64,000 nt of DNA from Microcella pacifica (GTDB taxonomy: Bacteria; Actinomycetota; Actinomycetes; Actinomycetales; Microbacteriaceae): assembly GCF_009371975.2 (NCBI RefSeq), contig NZ_VIKT02000001.1:62535-126534 (forward strand). The letters are read 5' to 3'. Below are positions 42,813-50,723 of the stretch, piece by piece. The notes beneath the pieces are model-generated. The model was not told the origin of the DNA, searched no databases, and saw only the letters and a list, made by a program, of their open reading frames with translations. Made by a program: the position numbers and the translations under genes. How positions within the stretch are numbered: position 1 is the stretch's first letter; every line of letters begins with the position of its first letter.

Positions 42813-43693
42813 GGGACGAGTTCCTCCTGCGGGAGCGCGAGCTGAGCATCCTCGATGCGGTCGATGCCCGTGTACACGACCATCGACTCGCCGCGCAGGA
42901 AGCCCACGAGGGTCATGCCGAGCTCCTCGGCGAGCTCGACCGCGAGCGACGACGGCGCCGAGACCGCGGCGAGCATCGGGATGCCCGCCATCGACGCCTT
43001 CTGCGTGAGCTCGAAGCTTGCGCGGCCCGAGACCATGAGCACGGTGCCGGTGAGCGGCAGCCGGTCGTTCATGAGTGCCCAGCCGACCACTTTGTCGACG
43101 GCGTTGTGCCGCCCGACGTCCTCGCGCAGCACGAGCAGCTCGCCCGTCGCGCCGTCGACGAGCGCGGCCGCGTGCAGCCCGCCCGTCTTCTCGAACACCG
43201 CCTGCTGCTCGCGCAGGCGATCGGGCAGCGTCGTGAGCAGCTGCGCGCTCACGACGAGCGGGTCATCGGCGACGGGGTGCTGCGAGCTCGTGCGCACCGC
43301 CTCGATGCTGTCCTTGCCGCACAGCCCGCACGAGCTCGTCGTGAAGAACGTGCGCGCGAGACTCGGGTCGGGGGCCGGAACGCCGGGAGCGAGGGCGACG
43401 TCGAGCACGTTGTACGTGTTGCTCACGGTCCCGGTCGCGCGATCCTCCGCGGTCGCGTCGACGCAGTACCGCGCTGCCGAGAACTGCTCGCCGCGCGCGA
43501 TCACACCCTCCGAGACGAGGAACCCGGCCGCGAGCTCGACGTCGCTGCCCGGGGTGCGCATCGTGATGGCGAGGGGCAGGCCGCCGACGCGGATCTCGAG
43601 CGGCTCCTCGACGGCGAGCACGTCGGCGCGCTCGCTCGGCGCGTGACCGAGCGTGATCCGCGTGACGCGGCGGCGTTGCGTGATGCGTCCCAC
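42809..43693 (-). CDS. fdhD: FdhD, formate dehydrogenase accessory sulfurtransferase (294 aa)
   Basis: FdhD transfers sulfur from a cysteine desulfurase to the molybdenum cofactor of formate dehydrogenases. The essential pair lies in [10 protein letters not shown], and the cofactor-binding half has [14 protein letters not shown] and [13 protein letters not shown]. It is co-translated with the downstream FdhF/YdeP-like enzyme (overlap of 4 bp). Start choice: GTG 43693 ([10 protein letters not shown]) is preferred to the ATG 18 bp upstream because a GACGAT -10 ends 6 nt before it. Confidence 0.93.
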   Translation of the reverse strand: MGRITQRRRVTRITLGHAPSERADVLAVEEPLEIRVGGLPLAITMRTPGSDVELAAGFLVSEGVIARGEQFSAARYCVDATAEDRATGTVSNTYNVLDVALAPGVPAPDPSLARTFFTTSSCGLCGKDSIEAVRTSSQHPVADDPLVVSAQLLTTLPDRLREQQAVFEKTGGLHAAALVDGATGELLVLREDVGRHNAVDKVVGWALMNDRLPLTGTVLMVSGRASFELTQKASMAGIPMLAAVSAPSSLAVELAEELGMTLVGFLRGESMVVYTGIDRIEDAQLALPQEELVP

Positions 43694-43699
43694 TCTCCG

Positions 43700-43705
43700 A
43701 TCGTC
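43700..43705 (-). promoter_or_regulatory. -10 hexamer GACGAT, probable leaderless promoter of fdhD
   Basis: On the minus strand it ends 6 nt before GTG 43693. The divergent mobA -10 lies 16 bp away. Confidence 0.4.
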
Positions 43706-43721
43706 GCACATGCCGCCCCAC

Positions 43722-43727
43722 TAGCGT
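43722..43727 (+). promoter_or_regulatory. -10 hexamer TAGCGT, probable leaderless promoter of mobA
   Basis: It ends 6 nt before the GTG at 43734. The 16-bp context CTAGCGTGRAGCCRTG is shared with moeA. Confidence 0.55.
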
Positions 43728-43733
43728 GGAGCC

Positions 43734-44471
43734 GTGATCGTCGACGCTCTCGTGCTCAGCGGCGGCCGGGGTGCGCGACTCGGCGGGGTAGCCAAGGCCG
43801 GGTTGCTGGTCGACGGCGCGACGCTCCTCGAGCGCACGGTCGGCGCGCTCTCGGCCGCGCGCTTCCTCGTCATCGTCGGCGACGCTCCCCCGCAACTGCT
43901 CGACGCCCGCGTGAGCGCGACGCGCGAGCATCCCGCATTCGGCGGCCCGGTCCCGGCGATCGGTGCCGGCCTCGCGGCCCTGGATGCTCGGCGCGAGCCC
44001 GCCGCCGACGCGGTCCTCCTGCTCGCCGTCGACATGCCGCACGTCACCCCCCTCGTGCCGGAGCTGCTCGCCGCCCTCGCCGCGCTGCCGGCGGCTGACG
44101 CGGTGCTGGCGCTCGATGAGTCGCAGCGCGTGCAGCCGCTCGCGGCCCTCTACCGCGCAGCACCCCTGCGTCGCGTGCTCGCCTTGCTCGAAGCGGGCAG
44201 TGATGACGCGGAGGGCGCAGGGCGCGCAGGGCGCGCAGGGCGCGCAGGGCGCGCAGGGCGTGCAGGGCGTGCAGGGCGTGCAGGGCGTGCAGGCGAGCAT
44301 CCCGCACCGCACCCGCTTGCCTCCCTGCCCCTGCGGGCGATCACCGCGAGGATGGTCGTCGAGACGATCGCGGCGCCCCCTGGGTCGACGGCCGACGTCG
44401 ACACGCTCGACGATGCGGCGGCGCTCGGCGTCACCGTGCCCCGCACGACCGAAGGAGACCGCACACTATGA
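43734..44471 (+). CDS. mobA: Molybdenum cofactor guanylyltransferase MobA with a GRA repeat insert (245 aa)
   Basis: MobA adds GMP to Mo-molybdopterin to build MGD, needed by the FdhF/YdeP-like enzyme nearby. The GTP-binding N-terminus has LSGGRGARLGGVAKAGLLVDG (nucleotide-loop pattern), and a metal-site segment LLLAVDMPHVTP follows. Residues about 162-186 are an Ala-Gly-Arg tripeptide array, encoded by eight 9-bp tandem repeats, placed between the core and the final helices. Most MobA proteins have no such insert; its length could vary between strains without changing frame. The stop overlaps the next gene by ATGA. Confidence 0.88.
   Translation: MIVDALVLSGGRGARLGGVAKAGLLVDGATLLERTVGALSAARFLVIVGDAPPQLLDARVSATREHPAFGGPVPAIGAGLAALDARREPAADAVLLLAVDMPHVTPLVPELLAALAALPAADAVLALDESQRVQPLAALYRAAPLRRVLALLEAGSDDAEGAGRAGRAGRAGRAGRAGRAGRAGRAGEHPAPHPLASLPLRAITARMVVETIAAPPGSTADVDTLDDAAALGVTVPRTTEGDRTL
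44217..44288 (+). repeat. 9-bp minisatellite inside mobA, eight units
   Basis: Four GCAGGGCGC units (44217-44252) are followed by four GCAGGGCGT units (44253-44288) and a partial ninth. The unit length is a multiple of three, so gain or loss of units keeps the mobA frame. Confidence 0.95.
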
Positions 44472-44782
44472 CCGACGATCGAGACGCCCTGCTCGCCGCC
44501 TGGGTGGACGAGCTGTGCGCCGCCCTCGGGCTCGAGCAGCCTCCCGCCGACATCGACACCCTGCTCGCGCTCGCCGGGAGGGTCGCGCACGGCGTCGTGC
44601 GCCCCGCCGCGCCGCTCGCGACCTTCCTCGCCGGGTACGCCGCTGGCCGACGAGCCGGAATCGAGGATGCTGCGCTCACGCCCGGAACCGGCGCCGGCGC
44701 CGGCATCGGCCCGGAGCTCGCGACGATCGACCGGTTGCTCGCCGAGCGGGGCGCCGCATCGAACGAGGAGGGTGCCTCGTGA
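44468..44782 (+). CDS. DUF6457-like protein coupled to mobA (104 aa)
   Basis: A small, mostly helical protein with AWVDELCAALGLEQPPADIDTLL and AHGVVRPAAPLATFLAGYAAGRR; it fits the DUF6457 family, which I recall as commonly adjacent or fused to MobA-like nucleotidyltransferases in actinobacteria. No catalytic motif. The overlaps with mobA (ATGA) and the DoxX-like gene (GTGA) imply coupled translation. A role in molybdenum cofactor guanylylation or chaperoning is an inference from linkage. Confidence 0.7.
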   Translation: MTDDRDALLAAWVDELCAALGLEQPPADIDTLLALAGRVAHGVVRPAAPLATFLAGYAAGRRAGIEDAALTPGTGAGAGIGPELATIDRLLAERGAASNEEGAS

Positions 44783-45165
44783 CCGTCGAGCTCGCGCTCA
44801 CCGTGGCGCGCATCATCACGGCCGTCGTGTTCGTGGCCATCGGCATCACCCACTTCGTGCCGAGCGTCGTGCGCACGATGGCCGCGATGGTGCCCGCCGT
44901 CTTCCACGGCCGCCCGTTCAGCCCGCGCGGCTGGGTCTGGGTCACGGGCGTCGCGGAGATCGCGGGAGGGATCGGGTTGCTCGTGCCGGCGACGAGGCCC
45001 GCGGCGGGCATCCTGCTCGCGGTGTTCCTCGTGTGCGTATTCCCGGCCAACGCCTACGCGGCGCACCATCGCGACCGCTTCGGCGTCGTCGCGGTGCCGC
45101 TCGTGCCGAGAATGCTCATGCAGCTCGCGCTCATCGCGCTCGTGCTGTGGGTCGGCCTCGCCTGA
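44779..45165 (+). CDS. DoxX-like membrane protein (128 aa)
   Basis: Four membrane helices fill the protein. The first has TAVVFVAIGITHFVPSVVRTMA, and the second carries GWVWVTGVAEIAGGIGLLVP, a DoxX/DoxD-like pattern. DoxX proteins are a broad family associated with redox enzymes, including thiosulfate:quinone oxidoreductase parts, but the function here cannot be predicted. It is translated with mobA and the DUF6457-like gene. GTG start. Confidence 0.75.
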   Translation: MTVELALTVARIITAVVFVAIGITHFVPSVVRTMAAMVPAVFHGRPFSPRGWVWVTGVAEIAGGIGLLVPATRPAAGILLAVFLVCVFPANAYAAHHRDRFGVVAVPLVPRMLMQLALIALVLWVGLA

Positions 45166-45168
45166 CTC

Positions 45169-45190
45169 GCCCTCGCCGAGGACGGCGGGC
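45169..45190. terminator. Bulged hairpin between convergent membrane protein genes
   Basis: GCCC (45169-45172) pairs with GGGC (45187-45190), and GCCG (45175-45178) with CGGC (45183-45186), with a 2-nt bulge and an AGGA loop. No T-tract. Confidence 0.5.
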
Positions 45191-45191
45191 C

Positions 45192-45572
45192 CTACAGAAC
45201 CACGAGCGTGCCGGTCGCGACGGCGATGAGGCTCAGCCTTGTCGCCGCGATCGCTGCGAGGCTAGCGATGAGCACGAGCGTCAGACGCGCGAGCGTCAGG
45301 CGCACCCCGATGACGACCGCGGCCGCGTAGTACACGACGGGCATGGCGACGCCGAGGACGAGCGTCGGCCACGGCACGCTCTCGGCGAGCCCCAGGTCGC
45401 TGAGCAGCTCGGGCAGGGCGATGAGGTTGCCGACGGCGTCCCACGTGAACCAGGCGACGACGAGGCCCAGGAGCAGGATGACGCCGAGCCGGGCGACGCG
45501 AGAGCCCCGGTCGGCGGGGGCGGTGCCGACCGGCTCGGTGCCGGGAGGGGTGAGATCGCGCGCCTCGGTCAT
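45192..45572 (-). CDS. Four-helix membrane protein of unknown function (126 aa)
   Basis: A polar N-terminus rich in Thr and Pro (about 30 residues) precedes four hydrophobic segments ending at the C-terminus. Not recognised as a named family. The ATG (45572) overlaps the stop of the upstream three-helix protein by ATGA, so the pair are probably made together. They separate the mobA operon from modBC. Confidence 0.65.
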   Translation of the reverse strand: MTEARDLTPPGTEPVGTAPADRGSRVARLGVILLLGLVVAWFTWDAVGNLIALPELLSDLGLAESVPWPTLVLGVAMPVVYYAAAVVIGVRLTLARLTLVLIASLAAIAATRLSLIAVATGTLVVL

Positions 45573-46021
45573 GCGAGCACCCCCAGCACGAAGGGCCAGG
45601 GCAGCAGCACGAGGGTGCCGAGCGCGAGCCATCCCGCGCGGCGGCCGAGACGACCCGCCGTGAGCATGACCGCCGTCACGAACCAGAGGGCGCTCGCGAT
45701 GATCGCGAGGAACTCGGCGAACTGGTAGAGCACCTCGAGCACGAGCGTCGGTCCGTTGAGCGGCAGGCTGCTCACGCCGACAATCCAGGCGATCGAGTAG
45801 ACGAGGTAGACGAGGGCGCCGACCGCGGTCACGAGAGACAGCGCGAGCGAGCCGCGCGACGGCTCCGGCGACGCCGAGAAGCGCCCCTCAAGCTCGCCCA
45901 CTTCGTCAGAGTCTGCTTCGGCCTTGCCCTGCGACGCCCCATTCTGCGCTTCGACCCAGCTCGGGTCGTCGACGTCGTCCCACCGCAGGGCGGAGTCGTC
46001 GTCGGGCGGCGTGCGAGGCAT
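45569..46021 (-). CDS. Three-helix membrane protein of unknown function (150 aa)
   Basis: The first 55 residues are acidic and hydrophilic, with LRWDDVDDPSWVEAQ. Three hydrophobic segments follow (about 59-83, 97-121 and 128-149). Not recognised as a named family. A TAGGCT -10 ends 7 nt before the ATG. It forms a pair with the downstream four-helix protein. Both could be partners for an ABC transporter or redox enzyme in the island, but this is only positional. Confidence 0.65.
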   Translation of the reverse strand: MPRTPPDDDSALRWDDVDDPSWVEAQNGASQGKAEADSDEVGELEGRFSASPEPSRGSLALSLVTAVGALVYLVYSIAWIVGVSSLPLNGPTLVLEVLYQFAEFLAIIASALWFVTAVMLTAGRLGRRAGWLALGTLVLLPWPFVLGVLA

Positions 46022-46028
46022 GAGCGAG

Positions 46029-46034
46029 AGCCTA
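46029..46034 (-). promoter_or_regulatory. -10 hexamer TAGGCT upstream of the three-helix protein gene
   Basis: On the minus strand it ends 7 nt before the ATG at 46021, consistent with a leaderless message. Confidence 0.45.
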
Positions 46035-46084
46035 GCGGGATGATCTGCGCAGAGACTGCCGCCAGACCGGTCAGGTCGTACTGC

Positions 46085-46816
46085 CTACGCCGAGCCGCTC
46101 GGCGGGAAGCTCGGCGAGGTGCCCGCGGTGAAGCGCCGCACGAACTCGGTCGCAGGGTCTGCGGTGAGCTCGGCGAGGGTTCCGCGCTGCACGACGCGGC
46201 CGCCCTCGATGACAAGCACCTGCTCGGCGAGCGCCGCGACGTCCTCCCGGTCGTGGGCGACGACGACGGTGACGCCGCCGAAGGCGCGCACGTGCGCGGC
46301 GAGGTCGGCACGCACGGCGTCCCGCACCTCGACGTCGAGGGCGGCGAGCGGCTCATCCAGCAGCAGCAGGCTCGGCGCGACGGCAAGTGCGCGCGCGAGA
46401 GCGACGCGCTGCGCCTCTCCCCCCGAGAGACCGCCCGGCCGACGGTGCGCGAGGGGCGCGATGCCGAGCCGGTCGAGCCACGAGCGCGCCAGCGACCGTG
46501 CTGCGGGGCGGGTCTGCCCCCGTTCGCGCGGCCCGAAGGCGACGTTGTCGAGCACGGTCAAGTGCGGGAAGAGCAGAGCATCCTGGAACACGACACCGAC
46601 CCCGCGGCGCTCGGGCTCGGCATCGAGCGCAACTCCGTCGATCGACACGGCTCCCCCCTCGAGCTCGATCGCCCCGGCGATGGCGAGCAGCAGGGTCGAC
46701 TTTCCGGCACCGTTGGGCCCGATCACTCCGAGCACGCCCCCGGCCGGCACGCTGAACTCCACGTCGAGGGCGAACTCCTCTCGCCGTACGCGCAGCGTTG
46801 CCGTGAGCCCGGTCAT
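46085..46816 (-). CDS. modC: Molybdate ABC transporter ATP-binding protein ModC (243 aa)
   Basis: ABC motifs: Walker A GPNGAGKST, Q-loop VVFQDALLFP, signature LSGGEAQR, Walker B LLLLDEPLAALD and H-loop VAHDRED. At 243 residues it lacks the C-terminal MOP/TOBE domain found in E. coli ModC, so it has no obvious molybdate-sensing regulatory domain. It is translated with ModB (ATGA overlap). Substrate (molybdate/tungstate) is inferred from context and from ModB. No modA is next to it. Confidence 0.88.
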   Translation of the reverse strand: MTGLTATLRVRREEFALDVEFSVPAGGVLGVIGPNGAGKSTLLLAIAGAIELEGGAVSIDGVALDAEPERRGVGVVFQDALLFPHLTVLDNVAFGPRERGQTRPAARSLARSWLDRLGIAPLAHRRPGGLSGGEAQRVALARALAVAPSLLLLDEPLAALDVEVRDAVRADLAAHVRAFGGVTVVVAHDREDVAALAEQVLVIEGGRVVQRGTLAELTADPATEFVRRFTAGTSPSFPPSGSA

Positions 46817-47637
46817 CGCGCCACCTGAGGCACCCACCGGTCGCGGAAAGCGAGCAGCACGACCACGGAGACCGCGATGAGCACGAGGGAGAGCGCGATG
46901 GCCGCATCCCGGTCTCCGAGGGCCAGCTCGCCGTAGATCGCCATCGGCAAGGTCTGGGTGATGCCCGGGATGCTCGTGGCGAACGTCACCGTCGCCCCGT
47001 ACTCGCCCAGCGCCCGTGCGAAGCACAGCGCGGCTCCCGCCGCGATGCCGGGCGCGATGAGCGGCAGCGTCACCCGCACGAGGCGGCGGCTCGGCGTCGA
47101 GCCGAGGGTCGCGGCGACGAGGTCGAAGCGTCGATCGGCGCCGCGGATGGCGCCCTCGATCGCGAAGACGAGGAACGGCATGGCGACGAAGGTCTGCGCG
47201 AGCACAACCGCGACGGCGCTCGTCGGCGGCGCGAGGCCGAACCAGTCGGCGAGCGGCTGGGAGACGAGCCCGCCCTCGCCGAGCAGGGCGACGAGCGCGA
47301 CACCGCCGACGACGGGCGGCAGCACGACGGGCACGGTCACGAAGGATCGCACGATGCGCACGCTCAGCGACGAGCGCCCGCTCGGCGCACCGGCGAGCAG
47401 CAGAGAGAGCGGCAGGCCGAGCAGGAGGCTCAGCCCCGTCGCCGCCGCGGCGGTGCCGAGGGAGATACCGAGGGCGTTCAGTGCGCTCTCGCGCGACACG
47501 ATCTCGAGCATGAGCGGCCACGGCGCGCGCAGGACGATCGCGAGGAGCGGGCCGACGAGCAGGAGGAGACCCGCGACGGCGAGAACCACGAGGGGGCGCG
47601 GAGTGCGCGTGACCGGCGCGAGACTGCTGCGGCTCAT
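46813..47637 (-). CDS. modB: Molybdate ABC transporter permease ModB (274 aa)
   Basis: A CysTW-class permease with six hydrophobic segments. The EAA loop is LVAATLGSTPSRRLVRVTLPLIAPGI, followed by ARALGEYGATVTFATSIPGITQTLP, a strong ModB signature. The ATG has GAGGAGG 6-12 nt upstream. Divergent from the moeB-like gene. The substrate-binding ModA is missing at both ends of modBC. Confidence 0.92.
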   Translation of the reverse strand: MSRSSLAPVTRTPRPLVVLAVAGLLLLVGPLLAIVLRAPWPLMLEIVSRESALNALGISLGTAAAATGLSLLLGLPLSLLLAGAPSGRSSLSVRIVRSFVTVPVVLPPVVGGVALVALLGEGGLVSQPLADWFGLAPPTSAVAVVLAQTFVAMPFLVFAIEGAIRGADRRFDLVAATLGSTPSRRLVRVTLPLIAPGIAAGAALCFARALGEYGATVTFATSIPGITQTLPMAIYGELALGDRDAAIALSLVLIAVSVVVLLAFRDRWVPQVAR

Positions 47638-47663
47638 CTCATCCTCCTCTCGGTCATGCCTGC

Positions 47664-47669
47664 GACAAT
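47664..47669 (+). promoter_or_regulatory. -10 hexamer GACAAT, probable leaderless promoter of moeB
   Basis: It ends 6 nt before the ATG at 47676. Confidence 0.45.
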
Positions 47670-47675
47670 CTCACC

Positions 47676-48827
47676 ATGCCCGACGCCTCCCGCCACGCGC
47701 GCCAGCTCGCTCTGCCCGGCTTCGGCGCCGCCGCGCAGGACGCGCTCGCCCACGCGCGCGTGCTCGTCATCGGCGCGGGCGGGCTCGGCAGCGTGCTGCT
47801 GCCCCAGCTCGTCGGCGCGGGGCTCGCGACCGGCCCCGGGGGGCGTCTCGGCATCGTCGACGACGACGTCGTCGAGCTCAGCAACCTGCACCGCCAGCAC
47901 CTGCACGGCACGGCCGACGTGGGGCGCCCGAAGGTCGACTCCGCCGCCGAGCGGCTGCGCGCCCTCGACCCCGCCGTGACGATCGTGACCCGCCGGCAGC
48001 GCTTCACGAGCGAGAACGCACTCGAGCTGCTCGCCGACTACGACCTCCTCGTGGACGGCAGCGACGGCTTCGCCACGCGCTACCTCGCGGCCGATGCCGC
48101 CACCCTGCGCGGCATCCCTCTCGTGTGGGGAGCCGTGCTGCAGTACGGCGGGCAGACCGGGGTGTGCCCGGTGGGAGGCCCGGGCTACCGCGACCTCTTC
48201 CCCGCCCCACCCGCACCCGATGCCGTGCTCGACTGCGCGACAGGGGGCGTGCTGCCCTCCGTGTGCGGAGTCATCGGCGCGATCATGGCGGGCCAGGCCC
48301 TGACCCTGCTGATGGGTGTCGGCGATGCCCTCATCGGCCGCGTCACGACCTACGACGCGCGCACCGGCCGCTTTCGCGAGCTGCCCTTCGGCCACGACCC
48401 GCACGCCGCCTCCGTGACCGAGCTCATCGACTACGAGCAGTTCTGCGGCACGGCCTCCGAGCCGCCTGCCGCGGGCGACTCGGGCCGGTCGCTCGACGTG
48501 AGCGCCCCCGAGCTCGCCCGACTTCTCGAGACCGGCACCGGCGACGGGACCGAACGGAATGCCCGACCGCTGCTGCTCGACGTGCGCGAGCCCTGGGAGC
48601 ACGAGCTCGTTGCCCTGCCCGACTCGACGCTCGTGCCGCTGGGCCAGCTGCCCTCCGCGCTCGACGCGCTCCCCCGCGATCGCGAGACGATCGTCTACTG
48701 CCACCACGGCATCCGGTCGCAGGATGCCCTGCGCCAGCTGCTCGCGGCCGGCATCCCCGCCCGGCACCTCGCGGGCGGCATCGACGCCTGGTCGCGCGAG
48801 GTCGACCCGGCCGTCGCGCGGTACTAG
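47676..48827 (+). CDS. moeB: MoeB/MoeZ-type adenylyltransferase-sulfurtransferase (383 aa)
   Basis: An E1-like N-terminal domain (about 1-255) with VIGAGGLGSVLLPQL for ATP, DDVVELSNLHRQ and DGSDGFATRYLAA, fused to a C-terminal rhodanese domain (about 265-383) whose active Cys lies in YCHHGIRSQDA. It activates the MoaD C-terminus and transfers sulfur to it. In E. coli MoeB, two CxxC pairs bind zinc; here the first is replaced (PGYRDLFP instead of a CYRCLFP-like segment), although a Cys remains in LDCATGG. It may also serve other sulfur carriers. Probably leaderless. Confidence 0.9.
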   Translation: MPDASRHARQLALPGFGAAAQDALAHARVLVIGAGGLGSVLLPQLVGAGLATGPGGRLGIVDDDVVELSNLHRQHLHGTADVGRPKVDSAAERLRALDPAVTIVTRRQRFTSENALELLADYDLLVDGSDGFATRYLAADAATLRGIPLVWGAVLQYGGQTGVCPVGGPGYRDLFPAPPAPDAVLDCATGGVLPSVCGVIGAIMAGQALTLLMGVGDALIGRVTTYDARTGRFRELPFGHDPHAASVTELIDYEQFCGTASEPPAAGDSGRSLDVSAPELARLLETGTGDGTERNARPLLLDVREPWEHELVALPDSTLVPLGQLPSALDALPRDRETIVYCHHGIRSQDALRQLLAAGIPARHLAGGIDAWSREVDPAVARY

Positions 48828-48853
48828 GCCGTCTCGCGGTACTCGGGAGCGGC

Positions 48854-50536
48854 TCAGCCGTCGACCTGCACGGTGACGGCGTGGTACCCCTCGGCGCCGT
48901 CCGGGGCGACGGGCACATACTGCGCACGCTGGGTGAAGCCCGAGGCGTCGGTCGCCCGAGCCTCGATGACGTGGGTGCCGCTCGTGGCCTCCCACATCCA
49001 CACCCACTGCCGCCAGGTGTCGACGGAGATCGCCTCGGCGAGACGCGCCTCGTTCCACGCGCCGCCGTCGACGCGCACCTCGACGCGCTCGATACCGGTC
49101 TGCTGGGCCCACGCGATGCCTGCGACCGGCACGGTGCCGGTCGAGACGCGGGCGCGCTCGCGCGGCACGTCGATGCGGCTGTGGGTCTTGACCGGTCCGA
49201 GGGCTGACCAACCTCGTGGCGTCCAGTAGCCCTGCTCCTGATCGAAGCGCGTCACCCGCAGCTCGACGACCCACTTCGTCGCGGAGACGTAGCCGTAGAG
49301 CCCCGGCACGACCATCCGCACGGGGAACCCGTGCTCGAGCGGCAGCGGCTCGCCGTTCATGCCGATCGCGAGCAGGGCATCCCGCTCATCCTGCAGCACC
49401 TGCAGGGGCGTTCCCGCCGTCCAGCCGTCCTGGCTGACCGAGAGCACCATGTCGGCCTCCGGCAGCGGGCGGGCGCGTGCGAGAACCTCCCTGATGGGAT
49501 GCCCGAGCCACAGCGCATTGCCCGTCAGGTCGCCCCCCACGTCGTTGGAGACGCACATGAGGGTGACGTAGGTCTCCTGCAGCGGCAAGGACGACAGCTC
49601 GTCCCAGTCGAGCTCGATCTCCTCTTCGACGAGGCCCGTGACGCGCAGCCGCCACTGCGCCGCGTCGATGCGCGGCACCTGCAGAGCGGTATCGATGCGG
49701 TAGAAGTCGCGATTGGCGGTCACGAGCGGGGTGATGCCGGCCACGTCGAGGCTCGCCCCAGCGGGGATAGGTGCGGCCGCGATGGTCGGCGCGGGCAGGG
49801 TCAGGGCCTCCCGCACGGCGGTGACGGCCGCGGTCGCCGAGTTGGCCACGCGCGCCGCAATGCCCGCGATCGCCGCGCCGGCGGCAGTGCCGACGAGGCC
49901 TCCGAAGAAAGTTCGCCGGGCGAGCGCAGTCGCGGGCTCGGTCGTGCGGGCGGGGGCGGCGCTGTCGGTGCCGATGCGGGCGGGGCCGGTGCTCTCGGGG
50001 GCGGCGCGGTCGGGGGCGGAGCGGTCGTGGTCGCGCGCTCGCGCCACGAGCCACGCCGCGAGCCGCGCCGAGAGACGGCGCAGCGCGACCACGCCGACAA
50101 GGGTTCCCACGATCGTGGGCACTGCCCAGAGCGGCGAGGCCTCGGCGCGCGTCACGACGGCGACGACCGCGACGGCGCCCACGACGCCGAGCAGTGCGGC
50201 GCCGGCGGGCGGGCGACGGCGCTCGAGCATCCCGCTCGCGATCGCGAGGATCGCGACGAGGAGGATGACCATGGTGAGCAGGAAGGCCTTGTTGTCGGTG
50301 CCGAACACGGCGATCGTCGCGTCCTTGAGCCAGGGCGGCGTCAGGTCGATGACGAGCGAGCCGACGGCGAGAACGGGGCTGCTGGCCGGCGCGAGGAGGA
50401 GCGCGACGACTTCGGCCGACGCGAGGGTCGCCGCGGCCGCGACGAGGCCGACGACCGCGCTCCACAGGAGGGGGCCTCTCGACCGCGGCATCGACGCTCG
50501 AGCACCCGGGGGCGCCGTCGTTCCCGTGCTCGTCAT
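48854..50536 (-). CDS. Polytopic molybdenum-dependent oxidoreductase, sulfite oxidase-like, with internal Tat-type signal (560 aa)
   Basis: Five hydrophobic segments precede a catalytic domain. Segments 1-4 lie at about 22-48, 82-103, 111-130 and 135-155. A 50-residue polar linker leads to ALARRTFFGG (R207, R208) and the fifth segment (211-230), which looks like a twin-arginine signal. The sulfite oxidase-type Moco domain follows (about 255-460) with its Mo-ligand Cys C328 in LMCVSNDVGG, then a Mo-co dimerisation domain to 560. This matches actinobacterial membrane proteins inserted by Sec and then Tat (S. coelicolor Sco3746-like). Substrate unknown. The ATG at 50536 is preferred over upstream starts. 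Confidence 0.85.
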   Translation of the reverse strand: MTSTGTTAPPGARASMPRSRGPLLWSAVVGLVAAAATLASAEVVALLLAPASSPVLAVGSLVIDLTPPWLKDATIAVFGTDNKAFLLTMVILLVAILAIASGMLERRRPPAGAALLGVVGAVAVVAVVTRAEASPLWAVPTIVGTLVGVVALRRLSARLAAWLVARARDHDRSAPDRAAPESTGPARIGTDSAAPARTTEPATALARRTFFGGLVGTAAGAAIAGIAARVANSATAAVTAVREALTLPAPTIAAAPIPAGASLDVAGITPLVTANRDFYRIDTALQVPRIDAAQWRLRVTGLVEEEIELDWDELSSLPLQETYVTLMCVSNDVGGDLTGNALWLGHPIREVLARARPLPEADMVLSVSQDGWTAGTPLQVLQDERDALLAIGMNGEPLPLEHGFPVRMVVPGLYGYVSATKWVVELRVTRFDQEQGYWTPRGWSALGPVKTHSRIDVPRERARVSTGTVPVAGIAWAQQTGIERVEVRVDGGAWNEARLAEAISVDTWRQWVWMWEATSGTHVIEARATDASGFTQRAQYVPVAPDGAEGYHAVTVQVDG

Positions 50537-50711
50537 GCTCGCCGCCTCTCTGCAGGGTCGCCGTCGTGGTGAGGTCACGGTCGTGGTGGGGACGCCCTCA
50601 CGTGGCGCGGCCCTGTGCACAGGCTAGGCCGCGAGCCTCCACGTCACCCCAGGCAGACCTTTCCGAATCCTTACAGCAGTCGCTGCTCGCCGGCGAGGCG
50701 GGCCTGCGTGG

Positions 50712-50717
50712 GACGAT
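50712..50717 (+). promoter_or_regulatory. -10 hexamer GACGAT, probable leaderless promoter of the moaC fusion
   Basis: It ends 6 nt before the GTG at 50724. The same hexamer precedes fdhD at the same spacing. Confidence 0.4.
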
Positions 50718-50723
50718 GGGGTC

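Noticed and set aside
44217-44288. CRISPR-like array
   Set aside because: Direct 9-bp repeats have no spacers, lie inside mobA and stay in frame; no cas genes are present.
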